Shown piece by piece: positions 17,012-26,479 of a DNA stretch of 64,000 bases (position 1 is its first letter; each line of letters begins with the position of its first letter). The position numbers were made by a program, and so were the translations under genes. The notes beneath the pieces were generated by a model that saw only the letters and a program-made list of their open reading frames with translations, was not told the DNA's origin and did not search any database. The stretch spans positions 3,101,001 to 3,165,000 of the forward strand of contig NZ_CP033433.1 in NCBI RefSeq assembly GCF_003713065.1, written 5' to 3'. The DNA comes from Cohnella candidum (GTDB lineage Bacteria > Bacillota > Bacilli > Paenibacillales > Paenibacillaceae).

Positions 17012-18286
17012 ATGAAAACGATCGGATTTATCGGCCTCGGCGTCATGGGGACGCCGATGGCGGCCAACCTGCTTCGCAAAGGATATTCGGTTACCGTGTA
17101 CAACAGAACCCCCGGAAAAGCCGAAGAGCTCGTCCATCTCGGCGCGGAAACCGCCGCTTCCCCGCTGGAAACGGCACGTTCGTCCGATGTCGTCATCACG
17201 ATGATCAGCAACGACCAAGCGGTCGAAGAGGTTTATTACGGAGAACAAGGCATTTTGGGCGGCTTGCAGCCGGGCACGACCGTCATCGACAGCAGCACCG
17301 TGTCTCCATCCCTCTCGAGGAGACTGGCTGCGGACATCCATGCCAAGTTCTCGTACTTCCTGGACGCCCCCGTCACCGGCAGCAAACCGGCCGCGATCGA
17401 CGGCACGCTTCTGTTCATGGTCGGCGGCGATCCGAAAATCGTGGAGGAGAACCGCGAAATCATTCTCGCTATGGGCAAGGAAATCATCTATACGGGACCG
17501 AGCGGCAGCGGAACGACGGCCAAACTCGCCCATAACACGATCGTCGGCATTAACGCCGCGGGTTTGATCGAAGGCATGGCGATCGCGGCCAAAGGAGGCA
17601 TCGACGCTTCCGCTTTCCTGCGCATCGTCCAGTCCGGAGGCGCCGCCAGCAAGCAAGCGGACCTCAAGGGCCGTAAAATCATCGACCACGACTTCAGCGT
17701 GCAATTCTCGCTGGCTTTGATGCTGAAGGATCTCAAGCTGTCTTCCGTGCTGACGGACGGCATGGGCGTCTCCACCCCGATGCTGGAAACCGCCAAAAGC
17801 CTGTTCCAGATCGGCCAGTCCGCCGGCCACGGAGAATCGGATCTTGCCGCGCTGGCGCAAGTGTACGAGGAATGGATCGGCGCTCAGATCGCCGACCTGA
17901 AGCCTCCGGTCGCCGCCGCTTCGGAAGCGGCTTTGACGCAGGAGCAAAACCGCCGCAAGAAGACCCGGGTTCCGTTGGAAATCCCGGTCATGGTTTCCGT
18001 CTATCAATGGCTGCAGGAAGGCTCCTTCTCCGGCCAGTCCGTGGAAGGAATTTTGAACGACGTTTCCGAGGACGGGCTTCAGATCGCCTCCTCGTTCCCG
18101 CTTGAGCACGACATGTTCGTCGTCATCCATCTGCCGCCGGAAGCCGGATTGCCGCCGATGACGGGCCGGATCATCCGCATCGTGAAGAAACAAGGCTTGT
18201 TCCACTACGGCTGCCTGCTGTCCGCTCTTCCTTTATACCAGAAGATCCAACTCAAAGAGTACATTGCGAAGAATACCGAAGTTTAA
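17012..18286 (+). CDS. 3-hydroxyisobutyrate dehydrogenase-family oxidoreductase fused to a C-terminal PilZ domain
   Basis: 424 residues. Residues 1-295 are a beta-hydroxyacid dehydrogenase: NAD(P) motif GLGVMG at 8-13, substrate-binding APVTGS at 119-124, and catalytic Lys171 in TAKLAHN. A short Ala-rich linker (about 298-310) leads to a PilZ-like domain (about 311-424) with both cyclic di-GMP motifs: RKKTR (RxxxR, 315-319) and DVSEDG (DxSxxG, 350-355). Family members oxidise or reduce short beta-hydroxy acids or semialdehydes; PilZ domains bind cyclic di-GMP. The joint is in one frame with no stop or second ribosome binding site. ATG 17012 has GGAGA upstream. That the second messenger controls the enzyme is inferred. 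Confidence 0.85.
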   Translation: MKTIGFIGLGVMGTPMAANLLRKGYSVTVYNRTPGKAEELVHLGAETAASPLETARSSDVVITMISNDQAVEEVYYGEQGILGGLQPGTTVIDSSTVSPSLSRRLAADIHAKFSYFLDAPVTGSKPAAIDGTLLFMVGGDPKIVEENREIILAMGKEIIYTGPSGSGTTAKLAHNTIVGINAAGLIEGMAIAAKGGIDASAFLRIVQSGGAASKQADLKGRKIIDHDFSVQFSLALMLKDLKLSSVLTDGMGVSTPMLETAKSLFQIGQSAGHGESDLAALAQVYEEWIGAQIADLKPPVAAASEAALTQEQNRRKKTRVPLEIPVMVSVYQWLQEGSFSGQSVEGILNDVSEDGLQIASSFPLEHDMFVVIHLPPEAGLPPMTGRIIRIVKKQGLFHYGCLLSALPLYQKIQLKEYIAKNTEV

Positions 18287-18297
18287 TCAGCGTGAAA

Positions 18298-18339
18298 TTA
18301 AAAATGCAGGACCCCTTCGCCGGGGTCCTGCATTTTTAA
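18298..18339. terminator. Bidirectional terminator
   Basis: A perfect 18-bp stem (TTAAAAATGCAGGACCCC and complement, loop TTCGCC) has A-runs and T-runs at its ends, so it works for the dehydrogenase-PilZ gene and the convergent ppnP gene. Confidence 0.9.
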
Positions 18340-18353
18340 TTGTTGCAAGTAAA

Positions 18354-18677
18354 TTACGCGTCCAGGTAGGAGCAGACGTAATCGGTCACTTCGGCGACTT
18401 TCAGCTTGAAGCTGGCGTTCGCCGGCACCGTGAACTCGCCGGTTCCGGAAATCGAAATCCACTGGTCGCTGCCCGGCAGCAATACCGTCAGTTCGCCGGC
18501 CAGAATCTCCATGACTTCCTTCTGGGCGGTTCCGAATTCATACTCTCCCGGCATCATGATGCCGAGCGTTTTGCGCGTGCCGTCCTGGAACAGCACGGTG
18601 CGGCTGGTGACCTTGCCGTCGAAATACACATTCGCTTTCGCGACGACCGATACGTTGTCGAATTGAGCTTGAGACAT
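18354..18677 (-). CDS. ppnP: Pyrimidine/purine nucleoside phosphorylase PpnP (YaiE/DUF1255)
   Basis: 107-residue cupin. The sequence [31 protein letters not shown] and the [16 protein letters not shown] block match PpnP, which phosphorolyses a broad range of nucleosides. Start ATG 18677 has GGAGA seven bases upstream. It lies 32 bases past the transketolase stop on the same strand and may be cotranscribed. Confidence 0.9.
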   Translation of the reverse strand: MSQAQFDNVSVVAKANVYFDGKVTSRTVLFQDGTRKTLGIMMPGEYEFGTAQKEVMEILAGELTVLLPGSDQWISISGTGEFTVPANASFKLKVAEVTDYVCSYLDA

Positions 18678-18709
18678 CCTGATTTCTCCTCCGCCTTGCC
18701 AATATTTAT

Positions 18710-20716
18710 TTAGATGAGTTTCCGGAATTCCGCCACGACGTTCTCCGGCGTGAATCCGTACTCCTTGATCACGCGGTCGCCCGGAGCCGACGCTCCGAAG
18801 GTGGAAATGCCGAGAACGGCGCCTTCGTCTCCGACGTAACGTTCCCAGCCGAACGGCGAAGCCATCTCGATCGCGAGGCGCGCTTTAACCGATTTCGGCA
18901 GGACGCTTTCTTTGTATTCCTTGGATTGTTTCTCGAACAGATCCCAGCTCGGCATGCTGACGACGCGGACATGCACGCCCTGCTCCGCCAAAGCTTTCTG
19001 CGAAGCGACGGCCAGCTGCACCTCGGAGCCGGTTGCGATCAGGATGCCTTGCGGCGCTCCGTTCGCGGCTTCGGACACGACGTATGCGCCTTTGGAGATG
19101 CCGTCGCGCGCTTTCTCTGCCGTTCCTTCGAGGATCGGCAGGTTTTGGCGGGTCAGCACGAGAGCGACCGGGTTGCCCGTGTTTTGCAGCGCGTACGCCC
19201 AAGCTGCGGACGTCTCGTTGCCGTCGGCCGGACGGATGACCGTCAGGCCCGGGATGACGCGGATCGAGGCCAGCTGTTCGATCGGCTCGTGCGTCGGGCC
19301 GTCTTCGCCGACCGCGATCGAGTCGTGCGTCAGCACGTAGACGACCGGCTGATGCATGATCGAAGCGAGGCGAACCGCCGGACGCAGGTAGTCGGTGAAC
19401 ACGAAGAACGTGCCGCCGTACACGCGGAGACCGCCGTGCAGAGAAATGCCGTTCATGGCTGCGGCCATGCCGAACTCGCGCACGCCGAAGTAGATGTTGC
19501 GGCCTTCGTAGCTGCCCGGCTTATAGACCGGCAGGCCTTTCATGTGCGTCATCGTAGAGCTTTCCAGGTCGGCGGAGCCGCCCACGAGGTAAGGCACGTT
19601 TTTCGCCAGGCCGTTGATCGCGTTGCCCGAAGCGACGCGGGTCGAGAGCGGCTTGTCTTCGGTCGTATATTTCGGCAGGTCGGCATCCCAGCCTTGCGGC
19701 AGTTCGCGGGCCAGTGCTTGCTCGAATTGCTGTGCCAGCTCCGGATGAGCGCCTTTGTATTTGGCGAACAGGGCTTCCCATTCGGCGTTCGCGGCTTCGC
19801 CGCGCTGCTTCACTTCGGCGAAATGGGCGCGGACTTCGTCCGGCACGTGGAACTCCGGCCAAGCCCAGTCGTATACGCCTTTCGTCAGCTTCGCTTCTTC
19901 GGTTCCGAGCGGAGAGCCGTGCGGTCCGGCATGGCCGCCTTTGCCGGCTTTGTTCGGAGAGCCGTAGCCGATGATCGTCTTCACTTCGATCAGGGTCGGC
20001 TTACCCGTCTCGGCTTGCGCTTCGGCGATCGCCTTCGCAAGGGAGCCGAGGTCGTTGCCGTCCTCTACGCGCAGCACTTGCCAGTTATAGCCCTCGAAAC
20101 GTTTCGCCACGTTCTCGGAGAAGCTGAGGTTCAATTCGCCGTCGAGCGAAATGTCGTTCGAATCGTACAGCACGATGAGCTTGCCGAGTTTCAGGTGGCC
20201 GGCCATCGAAGCCGCTTCGGAGGAGATGCCTTCCATCAGGTCGCCGTCGCCGCAGATGGAATAAGTATAATGGTTGATCAGGTTGAAGCCGTCCTGATTA
20301 TACGTGGAAGCAAGCTGAGCTTCCGCCATCGCCATGCCGACCGCCATCGCGATGCCTTGGCCCAGCGGTCCGGTCGTCGCGTCGACGCCCGCCGTGTGGC
20401 CGAACTCCGGATGGCCCGGGGTTTTGGAGCCCCACTGGCGGAAGTTTTGGATCTCTTCCATCGGCAGGTCGTAACCGCTCAGATGGAGCAGGGAGTACAG
20501 CAGCATGGAGCCGTGTCCCGCGGACAGAACGAAGCGGTCGCGATCGATCCACAGCGGGTTCGACGGATTGTGCTTCATCGTTTTCGCGAACAGTTGGTAG
20601 CCCATCGGGGCGGAGCCCATCGGCATGCCGGGGTGGCCGGACTTCGCCTTCTCGATCGCGTCGATGGCGAGCGTCCGGATCGTCGTCACGGACAATTGGT
20701 CAATGTTGGTGCTCAT
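18710..20716 (-). CDS. tkt: Transketolase
   Basis: 668-residue full-length thiamine diphosphate enzyme of the non-oxidative pentose phosphate pathway. Seen: N-terminal [12 protein letters not shown], the TPP/Mg motif starting GDGDLMEG and ending in NDISLDG, the pyrimidine-domain block [12 protein letters not shown], and the C-terminal domain. An AGGAGG lies eleven bases before ATG 20716. A TATACT (minus strand, about 45 bases upstream) may be its -10, with a poor -35. A second transketolase gene lies at 62.3 kb. Confidence 0.95.
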   Translation of the reverse strand: MSTNIDQLSVTTIRTLAIDAIEKAKSGHPGMPMGSAPMGYQLFAKTMKHNPSNPLWIDRDRFVLSAGHGSMLLYSLLHLSGYDLPMEEIQNFRQWGSKTPGHPEFGHTAGVDATTGPLGQGIAMAVGMAMAEAQLASTYNQDGFNLINHYTYSICGDGDLMEGISSEAASMAGHLKLGKLIVLYDSNDISLDGELNLSFSENVAKRFEGYNWQVLRVEDGNDLGSLAKAIAEAQAETGKPTLIEVKTIIGYGSPNKAGKGGHAGPHGSPLGTEEAKLTKGVYDWAWPEFHVPDEVRAHFAEVKQRGEAANAEWEALFAKYKGAHPELAQQFEQALARELPQGWDADLPKYTTEDKPLSTRVASGNAINGLAKNVPYLVGGSADLESSTMTHMKGLPVYKPGSYEGRNIYFGVREFGMAAAMNGISLHGGLRVYGGTFFVFTDYLRPAVRLASIMHQPVVYVLTHDSIAVGEDGPTHEPIEQLASIRVIPGLTVIRPADGNETSAAWAYALQNTGNPVALVLTRQNLPILEGTAEKARDGISKGAYVVSEAANGAPQGILIATGSEVQLAVASQKALAEQGVHVRVVSMPSWDLFEKQSKEYKESVLPKSVKARLAIEMASPFGWERYVGDEGAVLGISTFGASAPGDRVIKEYGFTPENVVAEFRKLI

Positions 20717-20790
20717 TTGAAGAAAGACCTCCTTATGTCGGTTTTACTATTGTGCCCTAGTATACTCGCCCGATGTCTTTCCATCGAAGG

Positions 20791-21690
20791 TTATACGAAA
20801 GCGACCGTCTTGTTCTGATACACGAGCAAACGGTCTTCTACGTGCCATTTGATCGCGCGGGCCAATACCGTACGTTCGATATGGCGGCCGATGCGCTTCA
20901 AGTCGTTGACGTTTTCCCGATGGGAGACGCGCTGGACGTCCTGCTCGATGATCGGGCCTCCGTCCAATTCCTCGGTCACGTAATGCGCGGTCGCCCCGAT
21001 CAGTTTGACTCCGCGGTTATAAGCCTGCTGATAAGGCTTGCCGCCGACGAACGCCGGGAGGAACGAATGGTGGATGTTGATGATCCGGTTCGGGAACCGT
21101 TCGATGAACTTCGGCGAAATGATCTGCATGTAGCGGGCCAGCACGACGAGATCGACTTTGCCGGCCGTCAGCTCCAGCTGCTGCCGTTCCGCTTCCGCTT
21201 TCGTATCCGGGGTGACCGGAACGTGATGGTAAGGGATGCCGAACGACTCGACCAATTGGCGCATGTCGTCATGGTTGCTCACCACCATGCTGATTTCGGC
21301 GTCCAGGTCGCCCGCCTGCCATTGCCAGAGAAGCTCCAGCAGACAGTGGTCCTCTTTGGACACGAACAAGGCGATCCGCTTGCGGCGGCTCGCCCGGAAA
21401 ATGCTCCAACGCATCGAGAAGCGGTCCGATACCCGCGTGAAATCCTCCTGCAAGGTCGGCAGCCGACGCTCCAAATCCTGAAGGTCGAACTCGATCCGGA
21501 TGAAGAACATGCCGCCTTCCGGATCCATCGTATATTGGTCGGACTGGATGATGTTCGCTCCCTGCTCGTACAGGAACTGAGAGACGGCCGCGACGATGCC
21601 CGGCTTGTCGGGGCAGGAAATGAGCATCCGCGCGCGGTCCGCATTCTCCGGGCGGATTCCCGCCTGGGGTTGGTAGGGTTGGTCTTTCAT
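20791..21690 (-). CDS. purU: Formyltetrahydrofolate deformylase
   Basis: 299-residue PurU, which hydrolyses 10-formyltetrahydrofolate to formate and tetrahydrofolate. An N-terminal ACT domain (ISCPDKPGIVAAVSQFLYEQGANI) is followed by a formyltransferase fold with the catalytic Asn-His in IINIHHSFLPAF and Asp in EELDGGPIIEQ. I take ATG 21690 (MKDQPYQP), with AGGAGG thirteen bases upstream; an alternative ATG at 21714 is possible. It lies 40 bases after nfo, probably one operon. Confidence 0.93.
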   Translation of the reverse strand: MKDQPYQPQAGIRPENADRARMLISCPDKPGIVAAVSQFLYEQGANIIQSDQYTMDPEGGMFFIRIEFDLQDLERRLPTLQEDFTRVSDRFSMRWSIFRASRRKRIALFVSKEDHCLLELLWQWQAGDLDAEISMVVSNHDDMRQLVESFGIPYHHVPVTPDTKAEAERQQLELTAGKVDLVVLARYMQIISPKFIERFPNRIINIHHSFLPAFVGGKPYQQAYNRGVKLIGATAHYVTEELDGGPIIEQDVQRVSHRENVNDLKRIGRHIERTVLARAIKWHVEDRLLVYQNKTVAFV

Positions 21691-21730
21691 GGGCTTTCCG
21701 TTTCCTCCTGTCATCCTCACGCGGCAAGCT

Positions 21731-22861
21731 TTACAGCTTGGCCAGCCACTTCTCGCCGGCAAACCACGCCGTCAGGCGCTTGTTGACCGCTTCTTCGCTG
21801 TAGTCGCCGGACAGCACCCGCTTCTCGATGACCAGATCGTACAAACGCTCGATCGGTTCGCGCGGGTCCGCTTTTTTCGCTTTGGCGTCCGACTTCAGCA
21901 GCTCCCATGTGTTCAGCACGTAGCTGCGGGGCTGAATGTCTTCCTTCGTAAAGAAGTGGTGCAGCCGCTCCACGTCCGTCAGGAACTCGCCGCCGAACCG
22001 CTCCTCCGCGTCGCCGCGCAAAAGCGCGATTTCCGCTTCGTACATCGGACGCGACGTCGCCTCCGTTTTGCCGATCCAAGGGGTTTCGAGCACGAACGGC
22101 TTGTCCTTCAGCGCGTCGTTGCGGACTACGTTCGCGATCGCTTCGAACCCGATCCAGCCCGAGCCGATCGGCGAGTGGCGGTCCTTGGCAGCGCCTTGCG
22201 GGTTTTTGCTGTCGTTGACGTGAATGACCGCGAGGCGGTTCAACCCGATCAAGTCGTCGAACTTGCGCAGCACCCCGTCGAAATCGTTAACGACGTCATA
22301 ACCCGCGTCGTGGATGTGGCAGGTGTCCATGCAAATCGTCAGCCGGTCATTCGCCGAAACTTTCTCGATGATCGAAGCCAGCTCTTCGAACGTTCGTCCG
22401 ATCTCCGTGCCTTTGCCGGCCATCGTCTCAAGCGCGATGTTGACGTCGCATTCCTTCGTGCCGTCGAGAACTTCATTCAGCCCTTCTGCGATTCGGGCGA
22501 TGCCGTATTCGGGATCTTTCTCCGTGTACGCGCCCGGATGAAGAACGATGTTCTTGACGCCGATCGCGTGCGTTCTGCGGATTTCCTCCTGCAGGAAGTC
22601 TACCGCCAAACGGTAAGTGTCTTCCTTGTAGGATCCGAGATTGATGATGTAGGGGGCGTGCACGACGATTTCGCCGATTCCGGCCTCCGCCATCGCTTGC
22701 CGGCCTTCCGGGATATACAGGCTGTCAATCGGCTTGCGCCGGGTATTCTGAGGGGCTCCCGTATAAATCATGAACGTGCTGGAACCGTAGCTTACCGCTT
22801 CGCCGGTCGCCGTAAGCAGGCCTTTGTCGGAAAACGATACGTGGGATCCGATCTTCAGCAT
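21731..22861 (-). CDS. nfo: Endonuclease IV (AP endonuclease) with C-terminal extension
   Basis: 376 residues. The first about 285 form the TIM-barrel endonuclease IV that cuts abasic sites in DNA; metal ligands sit in [30 protein letters not shown] and VIHVNDSK. The remaining about 90 residues (HHFFTKED to the end, Lys-rich, with [12 protein letters not shown] and [11 protein letters not shown]) are not part of the canonical enzyme of about 280-300 residues. The extension may be usual in Paenibacillaceae. ATG 22861 has AAAGGAG upstream. Confidence 0.92.
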   Translation of the reverse strand: MLKIGSHVSFSDKGLLTATGEAVSYGSSTFMIYTGAPQNTRRKPIDSLYIPEGRQAMAEAGIGEIVVHAPYIINLGSYKEDTYRLAVDFLQEEIRRTHAIGVKNIVLHPGAYTEKDPEYGIARIAEGLNEVLDGTKECDVNIALETMAGKGTEIGRTFEELASIIEKVSANDRLTICMDTCHIHDAGYDVVNDFDGVLRKFDDLIGLNRLAVIHVNDSKNPQGAAKDRHSPIGSGWIGFEAIANVVRNDALKDKPFVLETPWIGKTEATSRPMYEAEIALLRGDAEERFGGEFLTDVERLHHFFTKEDIQPRSYVLNTWELLKSDAKAKKADPREPIERLYDLVIEKRVLSGDYSEEAVNKRLTAWFAGEKWLAKL

Positions 22862-22944
22862 AAACGAACTCCTTTCGCCTCTCCGCTCCGCCCCGGACGC
22901 GCCGGGACGACTCCAAACAATCACCCCCTATTGTATCGCGTACG

Positions 22945-22973
22945 TCGAAATAAATCTAGAAATCCGCTATAAT
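22945..22973 (+). promoter_or_regulatory. Promoter of the DUF2621 gene
   Basis: TCGAAA (22945-22950), a 17-base spacer and a consensus TATAAT (22968-22973), 22 bases before the start at 22995 with its GAGGTGA ribosome binding site. Confidence 0.7.
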
Positions 22974-22994
22974 TTCAAAATGAGGTGATAACGA

Positions 22995-23429
22995 ATGAAA
23001 AACGCCCCGGATTGGTTCATGTGGTCCATCGGGTTCTGGACGATCGTGATGGTTCTCTTCATGACGATCGGCGGATATTTCATGTTCCGGAAGTTTTTGA
23101 AGGTGCTCCCCCAACGGGACGGCAAGTCCAAACTCGATTGGCAAAATTACTGGGTGGAACGAAGCCGCCCGCTGTGGACGGAAGAATCGAAGGAGTTTCT
23201 GGAAAAGCTGGTTTCTCCCGTTCCTTCGGCTTTCCGCGACATCGCCCGCCACACGATCGCGGCGAAAATCGGACAGGTCGCCGTGGAAAGCGGCGCCTCC
23301 CAGGTGACGGACAAGCACTGCATCGAGGGCTACATATTGGCGACGCCCAAGCGCGACCATCGAAGCTTGAAGGATTTCCTGGACAAGAATGAGATCGATT
23401 ATTCCGACTACCGGCATTTGATCGGATAA
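22995..23429 (+). CDS. DUF2621 family membrane protein
   Basis: 144 residues. One membrane helix (about residues 8-30) is followed by a soluble domain with the DUF2621 pattern KLDWQNYWVERSRPLWTEESK and a KIGQVAVESGASQVT block. Function unknown; the family is common in Bacillales. Clear promoter and ribosome binding site. The downstream lipoprotein gene starts 68 bases later and may share the transcript. Confidence 0.75.
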   Translation: MKNAPDWFMWSIGFWTIVMVLFMTIGGYFMFRKFLKVLPQRDGKSKLDWQNYWVERSRPLWTEESKEFLEKLVSPVPSAFRDIARHTIAAKIGQVAVESGASQVTDKHCIEGYILATPKRDHRSLKDFLDKNEIDYSDYRHLIG

Positions 23430-23497
23430 GAAGAAAAGCAAGGAAAACCGAAACCTTTGCCGCCTATCTTCGTTTAACCTTTTGGAGGTGTCCTACC

Positions 23498-23893
23498 ATG
23501 AAAGCTAACAAGATGAAAACTCTGGCCTTAAGCGCGGCCGTATTGACGATGGCGTTGTCGCTATCGGCATGCGGAGGCGGCAATAACGACAACGACGCGG
23601 CTGCGTCGCCGAGCTCCTCGGCTGCGAGCGCTGCGAGCCCTAGCGCAAGTCCCGCTATGGCAACCGAGACCGAGAGCGCTTCTCCTTCTCCTTCTTCCGA
23701 TGAAGCGCAGGTCATGTCCGGCAAATTCAACGGCATGATCGACGGGCACACCATCGAGATCGAGACCGGCGCCGGTGCCGTCGCCTACCAAGTCGACGCC
23801 GACACCGCGGACAAGGTGTCCACGTGGGAAGAAGGCACGAGCGTGAAGTTTCAATACAAGGAAAACACGATCACGGTGATCGATAAAGAGTAA
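23498..23893 (+). CDS. Putative lipoprotein with Ser/Ala/Pro linker
   Basis: 131 residues. The signal peptide ends in the lipobox SLSACGGG. A low-complexity Ser/Ala/Pro linker (about residues 35-70) is typical of surface lipoproteins crossing the cell wall. A small C-terminal beta domain (about 75-131) begins at GKFNGMIDGHTIEIE. No function recognised. GGAGGTG lies seven bases before ATG 23498. Confidence 0.75.
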   Translation: MKANKMKTLALSAAVLTMALSLSACGGGNNDNDAAASPSSSAASAASPSASPAMATETESASPSPSSDEAQVMSGKFNGMIDGHTIEIETGAGAVAYQVDADTADKVSTWEEGTSVKFQYKENTITVIDKE

Positions 23894-23911
23894 ACGTGAG
23901 GAGGGGCGCCG

Positions 23912-24826
23912 ATGCGCCTGCTGCTTTGCGGAGGAACGGGCTTTATCGGAACGGCCTTGGCGGAGGATTTGCTTGCCAGGGGAGACGAGGTTTGGATCGT
24001 GACCCGGAAGAAACCTTCCGAATCGGGAGGGAATAAACGGTCACCGCGATACGTCACCTGGGACGAGTGGTCTTCCGAACCGGGCCGCTTCGACGGCTTC
24101 GACGCCGTGGTCAACTTGGCCGGCGAAAGCATCAACCAGCGCTGGACGGCATCGGCGAAGCAGCGCATCGTCGGCTCCCGCGTACAAGCTGCCGAGCGAT
24201 TGGCGGACCTCTTCCGCCGGATGCAGGCGCCGCCGCCCGTCGTCGTGAATGCGTCCGGCATTTCCCTGTACGGGCATTCCGACGGCGGGACAGCCTCGCA
24301 AGCTCCTTTCGACGAGTCTTCGCCCGCCCGTCCCGCCGATTTCCTCGGCGATACGGTGGTGCAATGGGAAGCGGCGGCGGACGGCATTCCGGCCGAGCGT
24401 CTCGTCAAGCTCAGAATCGGCTTGGTAATCGCCCGCGAGGGAGGCGCGTTTCCGCTGCTTCGCCTGCCCTACAGGCTGTTCGCCGGCGGACGCATGGGTC
24501 ACGGCAGGCAAGGAATGCCGTGGATCCATGTCCGCGACATGGTCGGCCTTATCCTGCTAAGCCTGGACAATCCGGACGTTCGCGGGCCGCTGAACGCCGT
24601 CGCGCCCCAGCCGGTCACGAACGACGAGTTCGGGCGCCTGCTGGGCAAAGTCACGGGACGGCCCCATTGGTTTCCCGTCCCGGGCGCGATGCTGAAACTC
24701 GTGCTCGGCGAGATGAGCACCTTGGTACTGACCGGCCAGTACGCGCTGCCCCGCAAAGCGATGGAGCACGGCTACCGCTTCGCGTATCCGAATTTGGAAG
24801 ACGCCCTTCGGGATATAACCCGATAG
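23912..24826 (+). CDS. TIGR01777 family epimerase (YfhF-like)
   Basis: 304-residue SDR-like protein. NAD(P)-binding GGTGFIG is near the N-terminus, followed by NLAGESINQRW, ASGISLYG (with Ser and Tyr) and a C-terminal DUF1731-like tail with AVAPQPVTNDEF and YRFAYPNLEDAL. The family resembles nucleotide-sugar epimerases and plant/cyanobacterial Sep homologues; substrate unknown. GTGAGGAG precedes ATG 23912. Its last codons lie inside a terminator hairpin. Confidence 0.88.
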   Translation: MRLLLCGGTGFIGTALAEDLLARGDEVWIVTRKKPSESGGNKRSPRYVTWDEWSSEPGRFDGFDAVVNLAGESINQRWTASAKQRIVGSRVQAAERLADLFRRMQAPPPVVVNASGISLYGHSDGGTASQAPFDESSPARPADFLGDTVVQWEAAADGIPAERLVKLRIGLVIAREGGAFPLLRLPYRLFAGGRMGHGRQGMPWIHVRDMVGLILLSLDNPDVRGPLNAVAPQPVTNDEFGRLLGKVTGRPHWFPVPGAMLKLVLGEMSTLVLTGQYALPRKAMEHGYRFAYPNLEDALRDITR

Positions 24827-24834
24827 GGCGTTTT
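24801..24834 (+). terminator. Terminator overlapping the end of the epimerase gene
   Basis: ACGCCCTTCGGG pairs, with one bulged base, with CCCGATAGGGCGT around the loop ATATAA, followed by TTTTC. The stem includes the last codons and the stop TAG (24824-24826). On the other strand it lies just before the end of the FHA gene. Confidence 0.75.
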
Positions 24835-26466
24835 CTAATGGTGAAGAACACCGTGTTTGAACCGGTAGCGGGAACCCGCGAGGCCGAGCACGTCATCCGG
24901 AGAAAGAGGGTAAGCCTCGTAAGCTGCCATCTGGACTCCGTTTAACGAAGTGCCGTTGCGGGAACCGAGATCTTTGGCCGTCCACCGGCCTTCGGCGAAT
25001 TGCAGCTCCAAGTGGGCCCGGGAAACGCCCGGCGTTTCGTCCACATGGGTCGAAGCTTCCCGGGAACGGCCGATGACGAAAGACGGCGCGATTAACGGAA
25101 TGGGCGGGGCGGTGCCCGACGCAGTCTCCCATTCCAGGTAATAAACGGGCGCCGCCGAATGCATCTCCGGATCCAGCCGCTGCGTGCGTTCCGCTTCCCG
25201 CGCAAAGCCGCCGGTCGACTCCGGAGGACCTATATCGCCGTGCCATTGCGGTATTCGCGGTGAAGGCGGCTGCGGCAATGGCGTCGGCCGATGCGGCTCC
25301 TCATCCGCGATATCCCATGCCCGTTGCGACGCGGACGCATCCTGCCGAGGTACCTTTCTTTCCTGCTCCGCTTCAACGGGTTTCCATGGCCTCTCCGCTG
25401 CCTTTCGGGCGAAGCCGAACCGCAGCCAGAGATATCCCAGCGCGACCGCCAAAGTGATACCTGCGGATATCGACAACCCGGCCGTTTCGGGATGAGCGGC
25501 ATAGCCCCAACGCCACGCGGCCGCGGCAATGCCGATGGCGGCACAGACAAGCCATACCTGTCTGCGTCCGGCGGAGTCGCGCAGATTGTCCTCCTCGGCA
25601 ATCGGCTCCCGCTCGCTCGGGAACGGCCCCGAATCGTGTCCGAGAAGACCGGACAGAGAGTGGGCGTGAGCCTCTTCGCGTTTCGGTTCGAACCACCGCC
25701 ATGACGGGGAAGGCGTGCCGGATGAGAGCGTGCCGGCCGAAGCAGGAACTTCAGCATCGTGCTTAACGGCAGGCGGGGGAATCGGATAGGGGCGTCCGCT
25801 GCTCGAGGACGCTGAAATGCGGGCGACAGGCTGCTCGGCTGCGACCGTCCCGCTCGGAACGAACGGCTCCTTCCGGCGGCTTTCTTCCGTCGGAGTCCCG
25901 CCGTTTCCCGCCAGATACTGCCTGGCGAAACCGCGCAAAAGCGCCGGTTTGAAATCCGGCGAGGAGGCCAGGCGCAGCAACCGTTGCAGCGCGATTCCGT
26001 CCAGGTCGGCGACATGCATCATCCAGCGGACGATGAGCGCTTCCAAGGCGCTTCCCGGACGCTGCCGGCTATCCGCCAGGGGGAGATAGACAAACCGCAG
26101 ATCCCTCCAATCTTCTCCCGCGAAGATACGATCATCCTCCAGGAGAACCTTGTCCGCGTCCAACACGTAAAGCCGGCAATCCTCCAGCACCTCCGCCACC
26201 CGGCACAACGCACCCATGAAGTCGCTCATCGTCCATTTCTCCGTCCGCATCGCTTGGGAGAGCATCCGCGTGCCGGACAAGGCATAACGAAAGGAAAGGC
26301 TGCCGTCGATTTCTTCGGTTTCCAGCCTAAGCAATCCCGGAACCTCGCAGGAGAGCAGCATCCGCAATTGAAATTCGTCGCAATCTCCCCGGGAGAAGGG
26401 CGGCTCGCCTTCCATGACCAAATAATGTCCCCTTCTCTGTTCAAAGCGAACCTTCAATCTGTCCAC
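24835..26466 (-). CDS. FHA domain protein with N-terminal DUF6382-like domain (Tad locus)
   Basis: 543 residues, last gene of the Tad operon. Residues 1-170 resemble DUF6382 of Firmicute FHA proteins. A Pro/Ser-rich linker follows, then two hydrophobic helices (about 300-355), another linker and an FHA domain (about 455-540) with IGRSREAS, the Ser/His pair in SRAHLEL, and DLGSRNGTSLNG. FHA domains bind phosphothreonine, so a Ser/Thr kinase may control pilus assembly; no kinase is in the window. ATG 26466 lies 13 bases after the prepilin peptidase stop. Confidence 0.82.
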   Translation of the reverse strand: MDRLKVRFEQRRGHYLVMEGEPPFSRGDCDEFQLRMLLSCEVPGLLRLETEEIDGSLSFRYALSGTRMLSQAMRTEKWTMSDFMGALCRVAEVLEDCRLYVLDADKVLLEDDRIFAGEDWRDLRFVYLPLADSRQRPGSALEALIVRWMMHVADLDGIALQRLLRLASSPDFKPALLRGFARQYLAGNGGTPTEESRRKEPFVPSGTVAAEQPVARISASSSSGRPYPIPPPAVKHDAEVPASAGTLSSGTPSPSWRWFEPKREEAHAHSLSGLLGHDSGPFPSEREPIAEEDNLRDSAGRRQVWLVCAAIGIAAAAWRWGYAAHPETAGLSISAGITLAVALGYLWLRFGFARKAAERPWKPVEAEQERKVPRQDASASQRAWDIADEEPHRPTPLPQPPSPRIPQWHGDIGPPESTGGFAREAERTQRLDPEMHSAAPVYYLEWETASGTAPPIPLIAPSFVIGRSREASTHVDETPGVSRAHLELQFAEGRWTAKDLGSRNGTSLNGVQMAAYEAYPLSPDDVLGLAGSRYRFKHGVLHH

Positions 26467-26479
26467 GTCCCTGCCTCCT

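Noticed and set aside
18926..20818. Long plus-strand open frame of 630 codons opposite transketolase
   Set aside because: A shadow of the transketolase gene; Arg/His-rich composition without any recognisable domain. The same holds for other long antisense frames (for example 1373-3079, 36318-38549 and 49333-51192).
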